From Nocardia mangyaensis (GTDB lineage Bacteria > Actinomycetota > Actinomycetes > Mycobacteriales > Mycobacteriaceae), in assembly GCF_001886715.1 (NCBI RefSeq), contig NZ_CP018082.1, forward strand, positions 3,534,001 through 3,598,000: DNA of 64,000 nt. Direction: 5' to 3'. A model generated the notes under the pieces. That model made no database searches, had not been told where the DNA came from, and saw only the letters and a program-made list of their open reading frames with translations. A program made the translations under genes and the position numbers. Position 1 is the stretch's first letter, and the number at the start of each line of letters is the position of its first letter. Below, one piece after another: positions 1 through 9,927 of this stretch.

Positions 1-8
1 GTGAGGAC

Positions 9-1532
9 ATGGTGTCCCCCGAGATCGTGACCGCCGACGGAGTCGTGCGCGGTCGTGCGGGCCGTCGAGTAGCGCGCTGGCGCGCGCTACCGTATGCCGC
101 CGCACCCACAGGAGATTTGCGCTTGCGGGCGCCGCAACCGGTCCAGCCGTGGACGGGGGTGCGCGCGGCGACCGAGTTCTCCTTCGCCGCCGTGCAGAAC
201 CCCGGCGGCGCGCGCACCGGGCCGCGCACCTGGCAACCCACCGGCGAGGACTGCCTGACTCTGAATGTGACCGCTCCGGTGACACCCTCGGCATCGCCGC
301 GGCCGGTGCTGGTGTTCATCCACGGCGGCGGATATCTGCTCGGGACCTCGAGCATGTACTCCGGTGCCCGGCTGGCGTTGCGCGGTGATGTGATCGTCGT
401 GTCGGTGAACTACCGGCTCGGCGCCTTCGGCTACGTCGATTTCAGCGAATTCTCCACCGCGGAAAGACCATTCGACTCGAACCTGGGCCTGCGCGATCAG
501 GTCGCGGCCCTGGACTGGGTGCAGCGCAACATCGCCGCGTTCGGTGGCGATCCCGACAATGTCACCGTCTTCGGCGAATCGGCGGGCGCGCACGCCGTGA
601 TCACCCTGCTGGCGACGCCCGCGGCGCGCGGGCTGTTCCACCGGGCGATCGCGCAGAGCGCCCCCGCGGACTGGACGATGCGGCCCGAGGAAGCCGGCCG
701 CTTCGCGCACCGCTGCCTCGAGCGGCTCGGCGCCGACCCCACCGACGCCGCGACCGTTCTCAACGCCGTACCCGCGAGCGAACTCGGCCGCGCGGGCGAT
801 CGGGCGCTGGGCCGCGCCCTGCGCGAGGAACCGGGCAGCTTCCCGTATGCCCCGGTCGTCGACGGCGATTTCCTGCCCGAGGCACCCCTGGACGCGATCG
901 CCGCGGGCCGCGCCCATCCGGTGCCGCTGATCATCGGCACCAACCGTGACGAGGTGACCCTGTTCCAGCGCTTCGCCAAAACGGTCCCGCACACCCCACA
1001 GCAGCTCAGCACCGCCTTCGGCCGCTACGAACCGGGCGCCGAACAACAAGTGACCAGCCGCTATGCGGGCTATCCGGCCGCGCGGACCGCGGTGCGGGTG
1101 GCCAGTGATCTGATGTTCCTGCGCCCGACCCTGGCGGTGCTGGAAGGCCACAGTCGGCACGCGCCGACCTACGCCTACCGATTCGATTTCGCACCGCGCG
1201 CGCTGCGGCTGGCCGGACTCGGCGCCACCCACGCGCTCGACCTCGTGCCCGTCTTCGGCTGGGTCGACGGTCCGGTGGGCCGGGCCATGACTGCCGCCGG
1301 TGGCAGGCGGGGATTCCGCGCGGTCCAGGACTTCATGCAGGACAACTGGACCAGCTTCGCCCGCACCGGCCAACCGCAATCGAGCTGGCCGACCTACACC
1401 GCCGAACGCCGAGCCACCTGCATCATCGACCATCCACCGCGGGTGCTCATCGACCCGGACTCCGCGCAGCGCGAAGCCTGGCAGGGCATTCGGCTCGCCG
1501 AGACCGCCGTGGATCGGAAGAACGAGGCATGA
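9..1532 (+). CDS. Type B carboxylesterase (alpha/beta hydrolase)
   Basis: A 507-residue esterase of the carboxylesterase/para-nitrobenzyl esterase family, predicted to hydrolyse carboxylic esters in the cytoplasm (no signal peptide seen). The oxyanion HGGG motif lies near residues 105-108, the nucleophile motif GESAG carries Ser191, and GTNRDE near residue 312 supplies the likely acidic residue. Length is normal for bacterial members. Its stop overlaps the start of the carboxylic acid reductase gene by 4 bp, so the two are probably translationally coupled. The esterase may release acids for the reductase, which is inference. The start sits 8 bases from the window edge, so an upstream start cannot be excluded. 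Confidence 0.9.
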   Translation: MVSPEIVTADGVVRGRAGRRVARWRALPYAAAPTGDLRLRAPQPVQPWTGVRAATEFSFAAVQNPGGARTGPRTWQPTGEDCLTLNVTAPVTPSASPRPVLVFIHGGGYLLGTSSMYSGARLALRGDVIVVSVNYRLGAFGYVDFSEFSTAERPFDSNLGLRDQVAALDWVQRNIAAFGGDPDNVTVFGESAGAHAVITLLATPAARGLFHRAIAQSAPADWTMRPEEAGRFAHRCLERLGADPTDAATVLNAVPASELGRAGDRALGRALREEPGSFPYAPVVDGDFLPEAPLDAIAAGRAHPVPLIIGTNRDEVTLFQRFAKTVPHTPQQLSTAFGRYEPGAEQQVTSRYAGYPAARTAVRVASDLMFLRPTLAVLEGHSRHAPTYAYRFDFAPRALRLAGLGATHALDLVPVFGWVDGPVGRAMTAAGGRRGFRAVQDFMQDNWTSFARTGQPQSSWPTYTAERRATCIIDHPPRVLIDPDSAQREAWQGIRLAETAVDRKNEA

Positions 1533-4500
1533 CCGTCGACGGCGGACACCTGGCGCGGCGCATCGAGGACCTCTACGCCAACGATGCGCAGATCCGGGCG
1601 GCCCGGCCCGACGAGGCGGTCCATGCCGCCGTCACCGCGCCCGGGCTGTCGCTGGCGCGCGTCGTCGCGACCGCGATGACCGGCTATGCCGAACGTCCGG
1701 CACTCGGTGCCCGGCGCACCGAACTGGTCCGTGACACGGCGACCGGCCGCGCCACCCGACGGCTGCTGCCGGAGTTCGAGCTGCGCAGCTATGGCGAGGT
1801 GTGGGAACGGGCTCGCGCGCTGGCCGCGGCGTGGCATGCCGATGGTTTCGTCGCGGGCGACTTCGTCACCATGCTCGGGTTCACCGGCGTCGACTACACG
1901 GTGCTCGATCTGGCCGCCATCCACCTCGGCGCGGTCGCGGTGCCCTGGCAATCCGGTGCCGGTCTCGCCCAGTTGCGTTCGATCCTCGACGAGACCGCGC
2001 CGCGGATCTTCGCGGTCGACACCGCCCACCTCGGCATCGCCGTCGACGCGGTCCTCGCCGGTTCGCCACCGCGCACCCTGGTCGTGTTCGACCACCACGC
2101 CGACGATGACGACCACCGCGACGCCCTCGCCGCCGCCCGCACCCGGCTCGGCGTCGCCGGGTCCACGACAGTGCTGCGCACGCTGGCCGACCTCGTCGAG
2201 CACGGCCGTCACGCCCCTGCCGCTCCGCTGTCCGAGCCCGCAGCGGGGGAGGATCCACTGGCACTGCTGATCTACACCTCGGGCAGTACCGGCACACCCA
2301 AGGGCGCGATGTACACCCAGCGACTGGTCGCGGTGGGCTGGCAGCCGCCACGTCCGCTGGCCGCGATCAACGTCAACTTCCTGCCGATGAGTCATATCGC
2401 CGCCCGGCTCACCCTCAACAGCGCGCTCGCCCGCGGTGGCACCGCCTATTTCGCCGCGGCGCCGGACATGTCAACCCTGTTCGAGGACATCGCGCTGGTG
2501 CGGCCCACCGAGATCTTCCTCGTGCCCCGCGTCTGCGACCTGATCCAGCAACGGTTCCGGTACGAAGTCGAACAGCGCGGCGGTCCCGACATCGATGCCG
2601 AGGTGCTCGCCGAACAGGTGCGGACCGAACTGCGCGAACAGTTCCTGGGCGGTCGCCTGCTGTCGGTACTGTGCGGCAGCGCGCCGATCGCACCCGACCT
2701 GCGCGTCTTCGTCGAATCGGTGCTGCAGCTGCGGCTGCACGACGGGTACGGCTCCACCGAGACCGGCGGCGGGGTCATCTTCGACACCAAGGTGATGCGT
2801 CCGCCGGTGCTGGACTACAAGCTCGTCGACGTGCCCGAACTCGGCTATTTCAGCACCGACAAGCCCTATCCGCGCGGGGAGCTGCTGCTCAAGACCACCA
2901 CCATGATCGCCGGGTACTACCGCCGCCCCGAGGTGACCGCCGAGGTGTTCGACGCCGACGGGTTCTGCCGCACCGGTGACGTGGTGGCCGAGCTCGCGCC
3001 CGACCGGCTCGCCTATGTCGACCGCCGCAACAATGTCCTCAAACTGTCCCAGGGCGAGTTCGTGACGGTGTCGCGGCTGGAAGCGATCTACGCCGGGGCC
3101 GATCTGGTGCATCAGATCTACGTCTACGGCAGCAGCGAACGGTCGTACCTGCTCGCGGTCGTCGTGCCGACCACCGCCGCGCTGGCCCTGCCCGCCGCGG
3201 AACTGCGTGGCGCGGTGCGGGCTTCGCTGCACAGGGCCGCGGCGGCGGCAGATCTCGAACCCTTCGAGATCCCGCGGGACTTCCTGCTGGAAACCGAACC
3301 GTTCACGGTCGCCGACGGGCTGCTCTCCGGCGTCGGGAAACTGTTGCGGCCGAAACTGAAACAGCGCTATGGCCACCGGCTCGAGGAGCTCTACGCGGCA
3401 GTGGCACGCGACCAGGACGACGAACTACAGCGCCTGCGCCGCGATGTATCCGGCCTGTCGGTGTCGGAGACCGTCGCCCGCGCGGCCCGCGCCGTGCTCG
3501 GCTGCGCGCCCGAGGACCTGCGCCCGGACGCGCGGCTGGCCGACCTGGGCGGGGATTCGCTGGCGGCACTGTCCTATTCGACGTTGCTGCGCGAACTGCT
3601 CGCCGTCGAGGTGCCGGTGAACGTGCTGCTCGGCCCGGACAGCGACCTGACCCGCATCGCCGACTACATCCGCCGCGAGCGCGAACCCGGCACGCGCAGA
3701 ACCGATGCCGACGCCGTCCACGGTGTCGGTGCCACCGAGATCCGTGCCGCCGACCTGGTGCTGGAGAAGTTCCTCGATGCTCCGACCCTCGCCGCGGCCG
3801 CTGCGCTGCCCGCGACCACCGCGGTGAACACCGTCCTGATCACCGGCGCGAACGGTTACCTCGGCAGGTTCCTGCTGCTGAGCTGGCTCGAACGCCTCGC
3901 CCCGCGCGGCGGCACCGTCATCTGCGTGGTGCGCGGCGCCGATGCCGCCGCGGCTCGCGCCCGCCTCGACGCGGCCTTCGACAGCGATGACGAGCTGAGC
4001 GAGAACTTCCTGCTCCTGGCGAAACAGGCATTGGAGGTGCTGCCCGGTGACATCGGCGAACCGGAACTCGGTCTGCCGCAGCCGGTGTGGCGGCGGCTGG
4101 CCGAACAGGTCGACCTGATCGTGCACTCGGCGGCCCTGGTGAACCACGTGCTGCCCTACGCGCAACTGTTCGGCCCGAATGTCGTCGGCACCGCCGAGAT
4201 CCTGCGGCTGGCCCTGACCGCGAAACGCACACCGGTGAGCTACCTGTCGACCGTGGCCGTCGCGGCGCAGGGGGAGACCTTCGCCGAGGATGGTGACGTG
4301 CGGGTGATGAGCCCGGTACGGCGCCTGGATCAGAGCTACGCCAACGGATACGGCAACAGCAAATGGGCCGGTGAGGTGCTGCTGCGTGAGGCGCAGCAGC
4401 GGTTCGGGCTGCCGGTGGCGGTGTTCCGTTCGGACATGATCCTGGCGCATTCACGCTATCGCGGGCAGCTCAATGTGCCCGATGTGTTCACCCGGTTGCT

Positions 4501-5017
4501 GCTGAGCGTGCTCCTCACCGGTCTGGCACCGAAGTCGTTCTACCGCACCGACTCCGACGGGAAGCGTCGGCGCGCACACTACGACGGACTGCCCGCCGAC
4601 TTCGTCGCCGCCGCGATCACCGACCTGGGTGCCGCCGCGACCAGCGGCTACCGGACCTACGATGTCGTCAATCCGCACGACGACGGCATCAGCCTCGATG
4701 TCTTCGTCGACTGGCTGATCGCGGCGGGCCACCGCATCGACCGCATCGACGACTACGACGACTGGTACGCCCGCATCGACGCCGCGCTGCGCGCACTGCC
4801 CGAACAGCAACGCAAACACACCCTGCTGCCCCTGCTGCACGCCCACCGGCGGCCGGGCCGCGCACTGCCCGGTTCGGCCCTGCCCGCCGACGGATTCCGG
4901 GCCGCGGTGCGCGCGGCGCGGATCGGCCCCGACCACGACATCCCCCACCTTGGCCCGGAACTCATCGGCAAGTACGTCCGCGACCTCACCGACCTCGGCC
5001 TGGTGGCGCCGACCTGA
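1529..5017 (+). CDS. car: Carboxylic acid reductase (CAR), three-domain
   Basis: ATP- and NADPH-dependent reduction of carboxylic acids to aldehydes. The 1162-residue length is typical for Nocardia and Mycobacterium CARs. The adenylation domain spans about residues 1-640, with the P-loop [11 protein letters not shown] near 247 and YGSTETGG near 405. The carrier domain has LGGDSLAAL with Ser677 as the phosphopantetheine site. The reductase domain is Rossmann-like, starting at [10 protein letters not shown] near 770, with a YGNSKW Tyr/Lys pair near 940. A phosphopantetheinyl transferase is needed for activity and is not in this window. It overlaps the upstream esterase by 4 bp (ATGA), indicating one operon. 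Substrate cannot be read from the sequence. Confidence 0.95.
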   Translation: MTVDGGHLARRIEDLYANDAQIRAARPDEAVHAAVTAPGLSLARVVATAMTGYAERPALGARRTELVRDTATGRATRRLLPEFELRSYGEVWERARALAAAWHADGFVAGDFVTMLGFTGVDYTVLDLAAIHLGAVAVPWQSGAGLAQLRSILDETAPRIFAVDTAHLGIAVDAVLAGSPPRTLVVFDHHADDDDHRDALAAARTRLGVAGSTTVLRTLADLVEHGRHAPAAPLSEPAAGEDPLALLIYTSGSTGTPKGAMYTQRLVAVGWQPPRPLAAINVNFLPMSHIAARLTLNSALARGGTAYFAAAPDMSTLFEDIALVRPTEIFLVPRVCDLIQQRFRYEVEQRGGPDIDAEVLAEQVRTELREQFLGGRLLSVLCGSAPIAPDLRVFVESVLQLRLHDGYGSTETGGGVIFDTKVMRPPVLDYKLVDVPELGYFSTDKPYPRGELLLKTTTMIAGYYRRPEVTAEVFDADGFCRTGDVVAELAPDRLAYVDRRNNVLKLSQGEFVTVSRLEAIYAGADLVHQIYVYGSSERSYLLAVVVPTTAALALPAAELRGAVRASLHRAAAAADLEPFEIPRDFLLETEPFTVADGLLSGVGKLLRPKLKQRYGHRLEELYAAVARDQDDELQRLRRDVSGLSVSETVARAARAVLGCAPEDLRPDARLADLGGDSLAALSYSTLLRELLAVEVPVNVLLGPDSDLTRIADYIRREREPGTRRTDADAVHGVGATEIRAADLVLEKFLDAPTLAAAAALPATTAVNTVLITGANGYLGRFLLLSWLERLAPRGGTVICVVRGADAAAARARLDAAFDSDDELSENFLLLAKQALEVLPGDIGEPELGLPQPVWRRLAEQVDLIVHSAALVNHVLPYAQLFGPNVVGTAEILRLALTAKRTPVSYLSTVAVAAQGETFAEDGDVRVMSPVRRLDQSYANGYGNSKWAGEVLLREAQQRFGLPVAVFRSDMILAHSRYRGQLNVPDVFTRLLLSVLLTGLAPKSFYRTDSDGKRRRAHYDGLPADFVAAAITDLGAAATSGYRTYDVVNPHDDGISLDVFVDWLIAAGHRIDRIDDYDDWYARIDAALRALPEQQRKHTLLPLLHAHRRPGRALPGSALPADGFRAAVRAARIGPDHDIPHLGPELIGKYVRDLTDLGLVAPT

Positions 5018-5021
5018 CCTG

Positions 5022-6794
5022 TCAGCCGTCGAGCAGGTGCGGCAGTCCGGCCCGGAACCGGTCGGCGTCGATGGCCTTGGCGGCGTCGAAGACGGGCAGC
5101 GAAACCAACGGCAGGATCGGTGCGCGGGGGGCGGGATCGTCGGCCGCGTCGAGGATCGCGTTGGCGACGGCGCGCCCGGATTCGTTGGCGCCCTCCATGG
5201 TCGCCAGGTCGATGTGGCTGCGCACGTGGTCGCCACCGAAGAACAGGTTCGGGATCGCGCAGTGGGCGTCGGGCCGGTTGTCGTAGGAGCCGACGGTGTT
5301 CACCAGCAGCGGGGTGGCGTTGTGGATCGCACCGCCGGACCAGGTGATGCCCGGATCGAGGTGCCAGGAGTGGATGTCCTCCTCCCGCAGCCAGCCGGTC
5401 CCGGTGTTCAGCCACGCCTGCAGCTGCGCCCAGACCTCGGTGGCGATCTCTTGCGCCGTGCACTCTTTCGCGGTCCGGCCGTAGCGGATGCCAGGGGTGT
5501 CCCAGTCGGAGATGTCGACCGAGAGGCACTCCACCACCGAACCGTCACCGTAGGTGGCCGCGAAATCGCCGACCCACATCGGCGCCTGGCGCAGTGCGGT
5601 GAGGGCCCAGGGCGAGCCGAGCGCGGCGATGTGGCCCTCGGGGATCTCGGTCGGGCGGCGCAGGAAGTACTGGATGCCGACCATCCAGTCGGTGTGCAGA
5701 CGACGGATGCCGTCCAGGCGTGGGTCGGCGTCGAGGATCGCGCCGCTGAGCAGCGGCGCTGCCCGCTCGACCGGCATCGCGCACACATAGTGGTCGGCGG
5801 TGACGGTGCTGGCGCTCGCCGTGCCGGTCACCGTGACCGAGGCGATCCGGCCACCGCGCAGGTGCAGAGCGCTCGCGCCCTGGCCGAGGACGAATCGCAC
5901 GCCGAGCGCGCGCAGGTGCTCGACCCACGGATCGATCCACGCGGCATTGGTCGGGCGGTTGAGAATCCGGTCGACCCCGCCGGAGAACTCGGGCACCACC
6001 CCGCTGCCGGCCAGGACCAGGGCCTCACCGATCGTGCCGATGGTGCGCGCGGAGCTGGTCTGCGGTTTCGCGGCGACGGTGATCCGGGTCAGCGCGTTGA
6101 CCAGGTATTTGCGATAGGCGGGCGACTTGCCCTCGGCGCGCATGATCTGCTCCCACGTCACGTACTCCCACTGCCCGAAGCGGCGCTCGGTGCTCGAGGT
6201 GAACCAGACGAGCATCTGCTTGGCGAAGAAGGCGAGTTCGTGCGCAGGCAGCTCCGGGACGAAGCCGAGCGTGCCGATGAGGTTGTTCTGCAACACCTCC
6301 GGGGTCAGCTGGCGTAGACCGCCGAGTTCGACGGGCAGGAAGATCGGCGGCAGATCCTGGAATCCGGCGATGGTGCCCTCGACCCGCACGAGATTGTCCA
6401 GTACCCCGTTCGGGTTGCCGGGGAACGGGATTCGGCTCATGGTGTCGGGCACGTTGCGGTAGCAGCCGGGGAAGAAGCGGAAGCCGTGCTCGCCGGGCAG
6501 GTCCTGTCTGCCCCCGGCGGCGGTGCCCGCCACGCCGAGACTGCGGGCCTTGCCGCCGAGGTAGGCGGGTTCGTAGACCGTCACCTGATAGCCGCGTTCG
6601 GCCAGTTCGTGCGCGGCGCTGAGCCCGGCCATCCCGCCGCCGAAGATCGCGACGGTCTTGCCGCCGGTGCGTAGCAGTGGGGAGCGGCGGGCCGCGCTCG
6701 CGACAGTCGGCGTGGTGATGGCCAGCGCGGCACCGGCGGTGAGTCCGGCGCGCAGCGCGGTGCGGCGGGTGATCGGGGGCAGTGGGTCAGACAT
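5022..6794 (-). CDS. Tat-exported FAD-dependent amine-oxidase/desaturase-like oxidoreductase
   Basis: A 590-residue flavoprotein. The N-terminus has a twin-arginine signal (TRRTALRAG, Arg10-Arg11) followed by an Ala-rich hydrophobic stretch ending near ASAA, so export by Tat is likely. The dinucleotide fold follows (VAIFGGGMAGLSAAHELAE), with a downstream Glu for ribose. The architecture resembles phytoene-desaturase/hydroxysqualene-dehydroxylase-like enzymes; the substrate is unknown. The ATG at 6794 is preferred because it places the Tat motif at the N-terminus, although the frame stays open to 7307. It overlaps the end of the upstream geranylgeranyl-reductase-like gene by 8 bp. It converges on the CAR gene with 4 bases between the stops. 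Confidence 0.85.
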   Translation of the reverse strand: MSDPLPPITRRTALRAGLTAGAALAITTPTVASAARRSPLLRTGGKTVAIFGGGMAGLSAAHELAERGYQVTVYEPAYLGGKARSLGVAGTAAGGRQDLPGEHGFRFFPGCYRNVPDTMSRIPFPGNPNGVLDNLVRVEGTIAGFQDLPPIFLPVELGGLRQLTPEVLQNNLIGTLGFVPELPAHELAFFAKQMLVWFTSSTERRFGQWEYVTWEQIMRAEGKSPAYRKYLVNALTRITVAAKPQTSSARTIGTIGEALVLAGSGVVPEFSGGVDRILNRPTNAAWIDPWVEHLRALGVRFVLGQGASALHLRGGRIASVTVTGTASASTVTADHYVCAMPVERAAPLLSGAILDADPRLDGIRRLHTDWMVGIQYFLRRPTEIPEGHIAALGSPWALTALRQAPMWVGDFAATYGDGSVVECLSVDISDWDTPGIRYGRTAKECTAQEIATEVWAQLQAWLNTGTGWLREEDIHSWHLDPGITWSGGAIHNATPLLVNTVGSYDNRPDAHCAIPNLFFGGDHVRSHIDLATMEGANESGRAVANAILDAADDPAPRAPILPLVSLPVFDAAKAIDADRFRAGLPHLLDG

Positions 6795-8214
6795 GCTGTT
6801 CTCCCAAGGCGGTGGAGCGCGCCGAGCGGGCCTCGGGCGGTGTGCTGGCGGGCGCGAGCGTGCCGCGCAGTGTTGTTCGCGTGGTGCGCCATTCGTGCGC
6901 GGCGCCGCGGATCTCGCGGGCGACGTCGGTGAACACGGCGGCGGCCGGCTGCCGGCGTAGCGCGCTGAGTAGCAGGCTCGTGGCGCGAACCGGGGTGGAC
7001 AGCTCGGCGGGGCGACGAGTGCGGGAGAAGATTCCCGTGGTGATCTCCGCCAGTTCGGGATCGGTGGCGGCTCGGCGATAGAGCTCGATCTCCATGGGGC
7101 GCATGGCTTCTCCGCGCGCCAGGCGGTTGGTCCAGTGGAAGATCTCGCGGCATTCGGCGATACGCCTGCGTTCCCACGCGGCCAGCGCCAAGTCCAGTGC
7201 GAGTGGGTCGTCGAGGACCTCGGTGACCGATTCGGCCAGGAGGCGTCCGTAGTGCAGGGCGTCGCGAATTCCTTGGGCGGTGACGGGGTCCTTGAAATGT
7301 CCGGCATCGCCGGGCAGTGCCCAGCCCGGGCCCGTGGAACGGCGGAAGTAGGAGGCCAGGTGGGTCGCCGCGCGGACGCGCCCGACCCGCTCGCAACCGC
7401 GCAGTCGCTCGGCCAGCGCCGGAATGCGTGCCACTGCTTCGGTATAGCGCCGCTCCGCCGCGCCGGGCCCCGGCCGGTCGCCGGTGGCCGGTGGTTGCAC
7501 CAGGCTCAGCACCAGGCCGTCATCGCAGGGGAACGCCGTGCCCAGATCGGCACCCTCGCGCCACTGCGCGGCGATGTGGCGGGCGCTGTCGACGGTGTCG
7601 CGCCAGTAGGCGAAGTAGCAGTCGCGACCGCTGGGCACCGACAGGAACGGCGACTCGGCACCCACCAGGCGGGCCACGGTGCTGCGCCGACCGTCCGCGC
7701 CGACGACCAGTGCGGCTCTGAGTTCGACCATCGCGCCGCCGCTGTCACGGTATCGCACTCCCGCGCATCGATTGTCCTCCCACACCAGCGATTCGACGCG
7801 ACACCGTTGCCGCACCTCGGCGCCCGCGGCTTTCGCGGTGCGCGCGAGAACGCCGTCGAGGCCGGTGCGCCGCACGCACAACGCGTAGTCGATGCCGTCC
7901 ACGGCGGGAAACGCCGTGCCGATACCGAACCCGGCGCCCTCGGCGTAGGCGCGGGTCAGTCGGGGTGCGCCGAGGGCGGTGACCTCGTCCAGTGCGCCGA
8001 GGCGTTGCAGTTCGGCGACCCCGGCGGGCCAGAGCAGGTGGGTGGACAGGGTGTCCGAGGGGAGAGTGGCGGCGTCGAGGACGACCACATCCCGGCCGGC
8101 CCTGGCCAGGGCCGCGGCGGTCGCCGAGCCCGCACAGCGCGCGCCGACCACGACGACGTCGGCCCACTCGATCGCAGTGACGGGGGAATGATCCATGGGA
8201 ACCGCCTCGGTCAT
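6787..8214 (-). CDS. Geranylgeranyl-reductase-family FAD oxidoreductase
   Basis: A 475-residue FAD-dependent enzyme of the GGR/PHBH-like fold. The N-terminal FAD motif is VVVGARCAGSATAAALARAG, followed by the ribose-binding acidic residue in VVLDAATLPSD. The GDAGH motif typical of this group occurs near residue 300. Members reduce isoprenoid double bonds or hydroxylate aromatic compounds; the specificity is open. It forms an operon with the downstream Tat flavoprotein (8 bp overlap). A perfect 17-bp inverted repeat lies just upstream of its start at 8221-8237 and a TetR gene diverges at 8377, suggesting repression by that regulator. A start six residues downstream (MDHSPV) is also possible. 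Confidence 0.85.
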   Translation of the reverse strand: MTEAVPMDHSPVTAIEWADVVVVGARCAGSATAAALARAGRDVVVLDAATLPSDTLSTHLLWPAGVAELQRLGALDEVTALGAPRLTRAYAEGAGFGIGTAFPAVDGIDYALCVRRTGLDGVLARTAKAAGAEVRQRCRVESLVWEDNRCAGVRYRDSGGAMVELRAALVVGADGRRSTVARLVGAESPFLSVPSGRDCYFAYWRDTVDSARHIAAQWREGADLGTAFPCDDGLVLSLVQPPATGDRPGPGAAERRYTEAVARIPALAERLRGCERVGRVRAATHLASYFRRSTGPGWALPGDAGHFKDPVTAQGIRDALHYGRLLAESVTEVLDDPLALDLALAAWERRRIAECREIFHWTNRLARGEAMRPMEIELYRRAATDPELAEITTGIFSRTRRPAELSTPVRATSLLLSALRRQPAAAVFTDVAREIRGAAHEWRTTRTTLRGTLAPASTPPEARSARSTALGEQHV

Positions 8215-8220
8215 CGCGTC

Positions 8221-8237
8221 TCGGACAGTGTGTCCGA
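8221..8237. promoter_or_regulatory. Palindromic operator between GGR-like gene and TetR gene
   Basis: TCGGACA-GTG-TGTCCGA, two perfect 7-bp arms with a 3-bp spacer, in the 162-bp divergent intergenic region and 6 bases upstream of the flavoprotein start. The size and position fit an operator of the adjacent TetR protein. The assignment to that regulator is inference. Confidence 0.6.
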
Positions 8238-8376
8238 TTCGATGATGAGGTGATGTCGGTCACATGTCAATAGCGCTCCGCGCCAAGGGGATTGCCGTGG
8301 CCGACGCCCTCTGACCGTCGGCCGGGCACAATGTGGGCATGGCCAATGCCCCCTCGATCCCGGCACCGGGCCGACG

Positions 8377-9015
8377 ATGCCCTCGCTGACCCGGGTTCCG
8401 CGCTCGGCGCGAAAACCCGCCGAGGACCGCCGGGTCGACTTCGAACGCCGGGTCCTGCGCGCGGTGGAAGAGCTACTCGCCGAAGGTATTCCGTTCACCG
8501 AGCTGGCCGTGCAGAAGATCGCCGCCGCCTCCGGCTCGGCCAGATCGACCTTCTACCGATACTTTCCGGACAAGAGCAGGCTGCTCATCCGGATGGCCGA
8601 GCTGGCGACCACGGACCTGTTCGCCGCCGCCGAACAGTGGTGGGCCGACGAACACGCCGATCGCCGTGCCGGAGTCGTGCGGGCGATCGGCGTGATGATC
8701 GAGGGCTTCCGCGCCCACCGCCATCTCCTACTGGCGCTGAGCGAGGTGGCCACCTATGACCGCGAGGTCGGCGCCTACTGGCGTTCGCGGGTCGCGACCT
8801 TCGCCGCACTGGTCCACACCCGCCTCGACGCCGACCGCGCCGCCGGCCGTCTCGCTGACGACCTGAATCCGACGGCGACCGCGCTGGTCCTCACCTCCAT
8901 GGTCGAGCGCACGATCACCGTTGCCTGCGGCCTCGACACCGGGATCAGCGACGAGGAGGTCGCCGAAGCGCTCGGCCGCGCCATCTGGCTCGTCGTCTAC
9001 GGAGACGCGCCCTGA
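8377..9015 (+). CDS. TetR/AcrR family regulator
   Basis: A 212-residue TetR-type repressor. The helix-turn-helix lies near residues 40-66, with the recognition segment GSARSTFYRYFPDKSRLL typical of the family. The C-terminal ligand domain is helical and unassigned. It is transcribed away from the GGR-like/Tat-flavoprotein operon across a short intergenic region holding a perfect palindrome, so it probably controls that operon and perhaps itself. The ligand is unknown but may be a lipid-like compound given the neighbours. ATG 8377 is the only start that leaves a normal N-terminal arm. Confidence 0.88.
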   Translation: MPSLTRVPRSARKPAEDRRVDFERRVLRAVEELLAEGIPFTELAVQKIAAASGSARSTFYRYFPDKSRLLIRMAELATTDLFAAAEQWWADEHADRRAGVVRAIGVMIEGFRAHRHLLLALSEVATYDREVGAYWRSRVATFAALVHTRLDADRAAGRLADDLNPTATALVLTSMVERTITVACGLDTGISDEEVAEALGRAIWLVVYGDAP

Positions 9016-9022
9016 TCCGCGC

Positions 9023-9274
9023 TCACGAACGCACCGCGGCGTCCGGGGCGAACGAGGTCAGGCCGACATCGCGGTAGCGGGTGACGAGCCACTGGTACGC
9101 CCGGCGGTTGCGGGCCATGGGGGAGTCGGTCAGGTCGGTCGGTAGCCGGTCGAAGGCGACGCGCAGCGCGGCGGTGATCATCTGGATTTCCCGGTCGTGG
9201 CGGCGCGTCCAGGTGATGGGCATCCGGGCGCGCACGTCGGGATGCATGATGCCGCAGCCGAGGATCATCACCAC
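9023..9274 (-). pseudogene. C-terminal remnant of a DUF2236 (MpaB-like oxygenase) gene
   Basis: An 83-codon stretch whose sequence (DVRARMPITWTRRHDRE, then LP-x-DLTDSPMARNRRAY) resembles the last part of DUF2236 oxygenase-like proteins, which are normally 250-400 residues long. The heme/His-containing body is absent. Upstream of about 9275 the frame runs into low-complexity Arg/Gly-rich codons that do not continue the family. It lies tail-to-tail with the TetR gene ending at 9015. It looks like one half of a divergent pair whose 5' parts were deleted. Family assignment is by eye and moderate. Confidence 0.5.
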
Positions 9275-9300
9275 ATGCGACAGCGCGGGCGAGCGATGCC

Positions 9301-9567
9301 ATGGCCGCGGTCGGCCGCGAACTGCGCCCCGACCCCGACCACGACCCCGACCACGACCCTCTCGATGCCGCGATGAGCGCCTACGCCCTGGTCAGCGGAG
9401 CCCTCGAACTCGTCGCCGTCTGGATGCGCGGGGAATTCGACACCGCCCGCGACCAGCTGACCGACCTCATCGCCCGCCAGTTGTTGCAGGCCGCCGAGTA
9501 CCCCAGGCCCGGCGGATTCGCCTCACGGCCGGGCGATCCATTCCCGCCAGCCGCCGTCGAGGACTAG
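9301..9567 (+). pseudogene. C-terminal remnant of a TetR regulator
   Basis: An open frame of 88 codons whose central part (SAYALVSGALELVAVWMRG followed by DQLTDLIARQLL) reads like the last two helices of a TetR ligand-binding domain. There is no helix-turn-helix. The preceding codons are a short tandem repeat encoding Asp-Pro-Asp-His units (12-bp unit, two copies, 9333-9356). The fragment faces away from the DUF2236 remnant, as TetR and DUF2236 genes often do, and both have lost their 5' ends at about 9275-9330. It is probably not expressed as a functional regulator. Confidence 0.45.
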
Positions 9568-9882
9568 GTCGGCCAGGCGGCGGTAGCCGCCGCTGCCCGG
9601 GTGGGCGCCATCGCCTGCCCGCGCTTCCTCGGCCCACCCAGGATCGTCGGCCAAAAGAGTTGTGATGTCGATGAATTCGGCGGGCAGGAATCGAGGCTCC
9701 ACCTCGGCCCAGCACCGGCGGCGGATATCGTCGGGGGTGTTGCGTCGGATACCCAGGTTGAAGGCCGTGATGTCGGTGCCTGTCTCCGCGAGGACGCGAC
9801 CGACCCAGCCGCGATACTCCGGGTCACCGATGCCCTGGACGAAGGAATCGCCGACGAAACAGATACGTAGATCTCCGCTCAC
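9523..9882 (-). pseudogene. SGNH/GDSL hydrolase with internal deletion
   Basis: 119 codons that begin like a normal SGNH hydrolase (ICFVGDSFVQGIGD, block I Ser) and end like one (GDGAHPGSGGYRRLADLV, block V Asp/His). Intact relatives are about 190-200 residues. The sequence passes from the RCWAEVEPRF segment directly into the penultimate block (EFIDITTLLADDPGWAEE), so the region with the Gly of block II and the Asn of block III (GxND) is missing. The frame is retained. It probably encodes an inactive protein. Its 3' end overlaps the TetR remnant on the other strand by 45 bp. Confidence 0.6.
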
Positions 9883-9927
9883 CGGGGGAACGTAGCAGGA
9901 GGTCGCGGCGCCGAGACGGGGGTGTTT

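Noticed and set aside
87..1433. Long open frame antisense to the carboxylesterase
   Set aside because: The plus frame has complete esterase motifs and the antisense translation is Arg/Gly/Ala low-complexity, as expected in GC-rich DNA.
9333..9356. 12-bp tandem repeat as a CRISPR or VNTR
   Set aside because: Only two copies, coding-like Asp-Pro-Asp-His units; too short to call an array.
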